From JBDTMC01 sp039934475 (lineage in GTDB: Bacteria > Acidobacteriota > Terriglobia > Bryobacterales > Bryobacteraceae): a DNA stretch of 18,404 bases. The position numbers and the translations under genes were made by a program. The notes under the pieces are model-generated. The model saw only the letters and a program-made list of their open reading frames with translations, did no database searches and was not told where the DNA came from. Of this stretch, positions 14,457-18,404 are shown piece after piece. The DNA lies in the NCBI GenBank assembly GCA_039934475.1, contig JBDTMC010000116.1:1-18404 (forward strand). The letters are read 5' to 3'. Numbering within the stretch: position 1 is the stretch's first letter; the number at the start of each line of letters is the position of its first letter.

Positions 14457-16015
14457 ATCTCTCTCCTCTTCAAGCGATCGGCCAAGTGTTCGGCGGTCCT
14501 CGCGGCCAGAGCCATCATCGTATGTGTCGGATTCTTTTCTGAGGCGGAGGGGAACACGCTGCCGTCCACAACGTAGAGGTTTTGAATATCGTGCGCGCGG
14601 CAATCGCTGTTCACTACGCTTCGCTTCGGATCGGAGCCCATGCGCGCTCCGCCCAACTCGTGGTTGGTGTGCGGTTCGTCGCTCACCGATAGGATCTCCG
14701 CGCCCGCGGCTTCGCCGATGCGACGCGCCCACTGGCTCATATCGCGGAAGATCTTCATGTCATTCTCGCTATACGCCACAGTGCGGCGGGCCGATGGCAG
14801 ACCCCATTCGTCCTTGTTCTTCTCATCGAGGTCGACAAAGCTACCCGCGTTCGGAATCATTTCTCCGTACGGCGAAAGAACGACATAGGCTGGATAGCGA
14901 TCCTTCACTGACTCCTTGTAGGCTTTGCCAAACCCGGGCAAGGCGCGCGCCCATCCTACGGAACGGCGGTTCTGATAGTTGAACTGCATGCCAAAGCTGC
15001 GCGCGTAATCGCGCTTACGCTTGTGCATGAATGACGGAATGTAGGCGTGGTCCAGGAACCCTTCGTCGTTTACCGATGGCTTTCCCATCAGGTCGTGCAG
15101 GAACAGTTCCACACCGCCAGTAAAGTGCGGGATGAAATCCTTGCCCAAGTGGCCGCTGGAGTTGGCGAGGCCCGTGGGATAAAGGCGCGACTTCGACATT
15201 TGCAGCAAGGCCACGCTCTGCACGCAGGCACAGGAAACCACCACGGAGCGCGCCAGCACTCCGCCTTCCTGGCGCGTGAGGCGGTCGATGTACTTCACCC
15301 CGGTGACCCGGTTCTCATTCGAAACCATCACCTCGCGGACGATCGCGTTGGAGCGAATTTCCAGCTTGCCGGTCTTCAGCGCCGGGTGCATATGAACGTC
15401 GGCGGAGTTGTACTTGGCCGCCACGTCGCAGCCGGCCATGCAGTTGCCGCAATAGTGGCAAGCTGGGCGCGGGCCACGCGGGCGCGTGAGTGTCGACTTC
15501 CGGACGTGGATCACTTTCACGCCGATCTTCTCGGCGCCCCGCTTGATAAGAAGGTCGCTCTTCTTCATCGGGACCGGCGGCAGAAAGATGCCATCCGGCA
15601 AATCTTCCAGGCCGTCGAGATTGCCGCAGACGCCTACTTCGCGCTCAATACGGTCGTAGTAAGGCGCCATGTCTTTGTAGTCGATGGGCCAGTCTTCGCC
15701 CAGGCCGTCGATAGATCGGCCTTTGAAATCGCGGTGGCTCTGGCGCCATGCGACGGCGTTCCACAATAGCGACTTGCCGCCTACACCGCGTGAGCGTTCC
15801 GAGGTGAAGCCATCTTTGCCCGGCTTCATCGTGGGAATGTGGCGATTGGGAAACTCAAACGGCATGGCGTGCGTGTTGAACGCGGTTCGGGTGTTCACCG
15901 GAGGTCCGCCTTCCACCACAATCACATCAACGCCCGCTTGGGCCAGATGGGCACACAACGTGCCGCCGGAAGCGCCCGACCCGACGACACAAACATCGTA
16001 AACTTTGGATGCCAT
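14453..16015 (-). CDS. GMC-family FAD oxidoreductase (gluconate/glucose dehydrogenase large-subunit type)
   Basis: This 520-residue flavoprotein shows the FAD dinucleotide motif VGSGASGG (11-18) with Glu35, the GMC signature around SRGVGGKSLLWNAVAWR (75-91), HELGGARMG in the C-terminal half and NPTHTMMALA with the presumed active-site His498. It oxidises an alcohol, sugar or sugar-acid hydroxyl. A cysteine cluster CHYCGNCMAGC (186-196) has the spacing CxxCxxCxxxC. In bacterial FAD-glucose dehydrogenases a comparable cysteine-rich region holds an iron-sulphur cluster, so one may also be bound here. It has no signal peptide and would be co-exported with the subunit 3-like protein. The usual cytochrome c subunit is not in the window, so the electron acceptor is unknown. 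The ATG at 16015 has no good Shine-Dalgarno site. The gene begins 47 bp after the GH30 stop. Confidence 0.93.
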   Translation of the reverse strand: MASKVYDVCVVGSGASGGTLCAHLAQAGVDVIVVEGGPPVNTRTAFNTHAMPFEFPNRHIPTMKPGKDGFTSERSRGVGGKSLLWNAVAWRQSHRDFKGRSIDGLGEDWPIDYKDMAPYYDRIEREVGVCGNLDGLEDLPDGIFLPPVPMKKSDLLIKRGAEKIGVKVIHVRKSTLTRPRGPRPACHYCGNCMAGCDVAAKYNSADVHMHPALKTGKLEIRSNAIVREVMVSNENRVTGVKYIDRLTRQEGGVLARSVVVSCACVQSVALLQMSKSRLYPTGLANSSGHLGKDFIPHFTGGVELFLHDLMGKPSVNDEGFLDHAYIPSFMHKRKRDYARSFGMQFNYQNRRSVGWARALPGFGKAYKESVKDRYPAYVVLSPYGEMIPNAGSFVDLDEKNKDEWGLPSARRTVAYSENDMKIFRDMSQWARRIGEAAGAEILSVSDEPHTNHELGGARMGSDPKRSVVNSDCRAHDIQNLYVVDGSVFPSASEKNPTHTMMALAARTAEHLADRLKRREI

Positions 16016-16062
16016 AGTACGTGCGGCTATTTTACACGACGCGGCGGAACCGCCCGATACGC

Positions 16063-17496
16063 TCAGTGATCCTCCAGGGTTTTGCCAACCAGCGTGAACA
16101 CCGCCTCATCGGGCAGTTCGAACTCCACCATTCCGCCGCTGGCACGGAACGTCCCGGTCTTGCGACAGTCAAGATTTTTCGTCGTCAGATACAACTCCCA
16201 CCGGTCGGGTGTGCCCGCCAAAGCAGGCAAGGAAACACGGATGCGGCGCGCGCCACCCTCCTTCACTCCAACCACGGTGATAGCGCCCTTGTCGCCATCC
16301 GTGAATGCCGAAACCGTCAAGCCATGCGCCTCCGTTACGGCCTCAATGCGCCGCGAGCCAGGCGCGACGAAATGATAGAGCTGGCGAGTAGCGTAGTAGC
16401 GCTTTCGCGGTGAATAGACATGGCTCGCGCTGGTGAACAAACCGTAGTAAGTGTGCCGCTTCATGCACTCTTCGTAGTCATCAAAGGCGTTGAAGTAGAA
16501 CAGCGCGGCCGCGCCCTGGTTCAGCGCGATCAGGGCACGGCGGTTGGACGCCAGTGCGAACTCTTTCCACTCGTTTTCGCTCGTACGGTCCTCATCGGCG
16601 AGGCTCCCGTACTCCGTCAGCCAAACGGGCACTCGCGCATACCCATTCCTGTTCACACTCTCCACGTGCGGGCCTACTGAACCATCCGAGTAGGAGTGAA
16701 GCGCAAAAGCCCCCACCTGCTTCATCAGATCCTTGTTCGCCATCACCGGTGACAGATAGTCATTGCCGATGATGGCATTCTCCGCCGCCACCAGCTTCAC
16801 CTCGCCCAGTCCCTCCGCGTTCATCCGCCGGGCAATCGCCGCCAACACCTTCGGCATCTCCTCCGGGTCGATCCGCGGGCCTTCGCCCGGATAGCAGTCG
16901 GTTTCATTCACTGGGCTGAAATAGTCGAATTCGATTCCGGCCTTGCGTCTCGCGTAAGCAGCCATCGTCACCACAGTCTCGGCGAACTCGTCATACATCT
17001 CCGGTTTCAGGCGGCCTTGACGGCTATTCGGTGAACACACCTTGTGCTTCGGCGCGGCAGACGAATCCTCCACCATCCACGCCGGCGCCGGGCCCATCAA
17101 TGCCAGCACCGGACGGATGCCGCGCGAGTTCAAGTAGCGCAGTCCCTTCCACGAGGCTTCAAACACAGGGTTCGAATACCGTTCGTCGAAGTAGTTCCAG
17201 TTCGCCGAAAGGGGTTCAGCGTTGTCGTTCGCCACCTCCCAGTCAGTGCCGACGAAGTACGCAACCACGCGAAACATACTCGCGCCCAGATCGTCAATCA
17301 GCAGATCGAACATTCGCTTCTGGTCATCCCGAAAATAAGGCCCTGTGTAGTTGACACCAAAGCCTTCGATCACTTGAAAGCGCCGGCCAGGTTCCACTTT
17401 CACCTCGCTGACGCCCGCTGTTGTCTGGGCGGACAAGAGGGAGCAACCCGCAAAAAGGAGCAGGCAGGTTGGAACGCGCAACGAGGGAATGACCAT
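16063..17496 (-). CDS. Secreted GH30-like glycoside hydrolase
   Basis: With ATG 17496 the protein has 477 residues and a signal peptide (VPTCLLLFAGCSLLSA, residues 8-23). FAGC at 15-18 resembles a lipobox with Phe instead of Leu, so a lipoprotein is possible. The mature part opens with QVIEGFGVNYTG (41-52), as in GH30 enzymes. Clan GH-A catalytic residues fit: acid/base Glu198 in SPVNETD and nucleophile Glu295 in VWLTEYGS. The end forms the beta-sandwich seen in GH30, entered by YYATRQLYHFVAPGSRRIE (367-385). Members hydrolyse beta-linked glucans, xylans, galactans or glucosylceramides; the specificity is not readable. The frame extends to 17661, but only this start puts the signal peptide first. 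It shares a 43-bp gap with the divergent gene and may lead the downstream run. Confidence 0.85.
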   Translation of the reverse strand: MVIPSLRVPTCLLLFAGCSLLSAQTTAGVSEVKVEPGRRFQVIEGFGVNYTGPYFRDDQKRMFDLLIDDLGASMFRVVAYFVGTDWEVANDNAEPLSANWNYFDERYSNPVFEASWKGLRYLNSRGIRPVLALMGPAPAWMVEDSSAAPKHKVCSPNSRQGRLKPEMYDEFAETVVTMAAYARRKAGIEFDYFSPVNETDCYPGEGPRIDPEEMPKVLAAIARRMNAEGLGEVKLVAAENAIIGNDYLSPVMANKDLMKQVGAFALHSYSDGSVGPHVESVNRNGYARVPVWLTEYGSLADEDRTSENEWKEFALASNRRALIALNQGAAALFYFNAFDDYEECMKRHTYYGLFTSASHVYSPRKRYYATRQLYHFVAPGSRRIEAVTEAHGLTVSAFTDGDKGAITVVGVKEGGARRIRVSLPALAGTPDRWELYLTTKNLDCRKTGTFRASGGMVEFELPDEAVFTLVGKTLEDH

Positions 17497-17539
17497 GGCG
17501 CAGCCATCGTATCCCACTCGGAGATAGCATCGATAGTGG
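17497..17539. promoter_or_regulatory. 43-bp divergent start-to-start gap with two -10-like hexamers
   Basis: Both flanking starts are supported by signal peptides, so the gap is truly short. TAGCAT (17525-17530, plus) and TACGAT (minus strand, 17511-17506) each match four of six -10 bases, and each stands exactly nine bases from its ATG, which would suit leaderless or nearly leaderless transcripts. No Shine-Dalgarno site is visible for either gene. This is suggestive only. Confidence 0.3.
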
Positions 17540-18404
17540 ATGTTACGCCGACTAGACTCAACCGCCAGGCTGCTGGGCATCGCCGCGGCCACACTGCTTG
17601 CCGGAGCCAGTCCGGCCACCTCCCAGGAACTCTTCAACAACCACGCGGTCACCCTAGACACTCAAGGCAAGCTGCTGCCCTGGGGTGGACCTGCGCAGAA
17701 GGCGTACGACCACTTCTTGCGCTTGCGATGGAACTTCATCAAAACGCGCGCCCCTGATTCGCCTGGTCCGCCGCCGCGATCGTCCTACCCGCAGTACTTT
17801 TTCTATTGCGCGTATTGGGACAGAAACGGAAAGCTGGAAGCCGATACCGCCATGAACGACGTCGGTGAGAAGATCCCCAACTGGGTCGAAAACGCCCGCC
17901 TCTACTACGCCTATACTGGCGACGCATCGGTCATGGGGATCGTGAAGCGAATGGTGGATTACACCCTCGATCACGGCATCACGCCAGCCAACTTCGCCTG
18001 GCCCAATTTCCCTTACACCACAACCAATGCGGGCGACTTGGAATTTCGTGGGTTCACCTCCAACGGCCGATTCGTCCTTCATGAGGCGCAGGTTGACCAT
18101 GCCGGTGACATGGGCTTGGCCTTCTACCGCATGTACCTGTTCACGGGCGAGGCTACGTATCTGCGGGCCGCGGTGAACGTCGCAGACACACTCGCGCGCC
18201 ATGCACGGCCAGGGACCGCCCAAAAATCGGTCTGGCCCTATCGGATCGTAATGGACTCCGGGAAAGTCACCGCGGAGTATGGCGCAAATTGGGTGGGCTG
18301 TTACCTCCTCCTCGAAAGCCTGGCCAAGGCGGGACACGGCAACGTTGCCGCGTATAAAGCAGCGGCCGCAAAGGCCCGCCAGTTCATTCTTCAGTTCCCC
18401 ATGA
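17540..18404 (+). CDS. Secreted protein with alpha/alpha-toroid-like repeats (3' partial)
   Basis: The frame runs from ATG 17540 to the window edge (288 residues seen, no stop). A signal peptide is clear (RLLGIAAATLLAGASPATS, about residues 10-28). The mature part contains repeated helical hairpins with the pattern YxYTGDAxxM (124-132) and MYLFTGEATYL (198-208), plus aromatic/acidic stretches (WDRNGK, AMNDVGEKIPNWVENARLYY, EYGANWVGCYLLLESLAKAG). Such TG[D/E]xxY repeats are typical of (alpha/alpha)6 toroids found in glycoside hydrolases, epimerases and lyases, so a carbohydrate-active role is plausible. I do not recognise the family. It faces away from the GH30 gene and may share regulation with it. 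Codon use and composition look like those of its neighbours. Confidence 0.85.
   Translation, partial: MLRRLDSTARLLGIAAATLLAGASPATSQELFNNHAVTLDTQGKLLPWGGPAQKAYDHFLRLRWNFIKTRAPDSPGPPPRSSYPQYFFYCAYWDRNGKLEADTAMNDVGEKIPNWVENARLYYAYTGDASVMGIVKRMVDYTLDHGITPANFAWPNFPYTTTNAGDLEFRGFTSNGRFVLHEAQVDHAGDMGLAFYRMYLFTGEATYLRAAVNVADTLARHARPGTAQKSVWPYRIVMDSGKVTAEYGANWVGCYLLLESLAKAGHGNVAAYKAAAAKARQFILQFPM

Noticed and set aside
14457..14732. N-terminal extension of the subunit 3-like protein
   Set aside because: It lies inside the GMC gene in another frame; the ATGA overlap, GAGGAG site and Tat leader fix the start at 14456.
15047..15769. 240-codon plus-strand frame inside the GMC gene
   Set aside because: Antisense shadow; the His/Ala/Val-rich translation has no domain features.
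16016..16062. TAAAAT as a -10 element for a separate GMC promoter
   Set aside because: The hexamer is close to consensus, but no -35-like element sits 15-19 bp upstream, so I could not support an independent promoter; it remains open whether GH30 and GMC share a transcript.
17497..17661. N-terminal extension of the GH30-like protein
   Set aside because: It would bury the signal peptide and overlap the divergent secreted gene.
17654..18337. 227-codon minus-strand frame
   Set aside because: It is antisense to the toroid-repeat gene, which has a signal peptide and structured repeats; the antisense translation shows no recognisable motif.
1..18404. RNA genes, CRISPR arrays, insertion sequences or integration sites
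   Set aside because: No tRNA-like cloverleaf, rRNA segment, spaced direct repeats, transposase or terminal inverted repeats were seen on either strand.

Overview
The window is GC-rich, densely coded bacterial DNA with no RNA genes, insertion sequences or CRISPR arrays that I can see. The paired DUF1592-type (planctomycete-cytochrome-like) and DUF1552 genes, several Tat-type leaders, a secreted sulfatase, and a GMC dehydrogenase with a 'subunit 3' partner suggest an Acidobacteriota chromosome of the Solibacter/Bryobacter kind. Planctomycetes or Verrucomicrobia remain possible. This is inferred from gene families only, not from a database match.

Layout. (1) 1-4031, plus strand: the 3' part of a large DUF1595/1592/1588/1585 c-type cytochrome-like protein, overlapping by 20 bp a Tat-exported DUF1552 protein. 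(2) 4056-5636, minus strand: a secreted GlcNAc-6-sulfatase-like protein that ends against gene 2 at a hairpin. (3) 5637-5921: the largest intergenic region, with a candidate promoter, a 12-bp palindrome and a spaced dyad. (4) 5922-7430, plus strand: a short AraC-type regulator and a secreted BD-FAE-like esterase. (5) 7433-16015, minus strand: a compact seven-gene run read from high to low coordinates. Its order is GMC oxidoreductase, Tat-type gluconate-2-dehydrogenase subunit 3-like protein, Tat-type class V aminotransferase, MFS (ACS-type) transporter, SDR, fused E1 alpha-beta of a 2-oxoacid/acetoin-type dehydrogenase complex, and lipoyl E2. Spacings are -4, 7, 38, 6, -4 and 2 bp. A secreted GH30-like glycosidase lies 47 bp upstream on the same strand. 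(6) 17540 to the window end, plus strand: a secreted protein with helical-toroid repeats, cut by the window end and divergent from the GH30 gene with only 43 bp between start codons.

How the genes may work together (inference). The seven-gene run looks like a complete route for one unknown substrate: oxidation outside the cytoplasm by the GMC/subunit 3 pair, a second exported PLP enzyme, uptake by an organic-anion-type MFS permease, an SDR step, then oxidative decarboxylation to an acyl-CoA by E1/E2, with E3 supplied from elsewhere. The substrate cannot be read from the sequence. Two enzymes in the window lack a hallmark catalytic residue, each by a change explainable by one base: the sulfatase has Gly where the formylglycine Cys belongs, and the SDR has Met in place of the YxxxK lysine.

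Five starts were moved inward from the longest open frame using overlaps, Shine-Dalgarno sites, signal peptides or family starts (esterase, E1, MFS, subunit 3, GH30).
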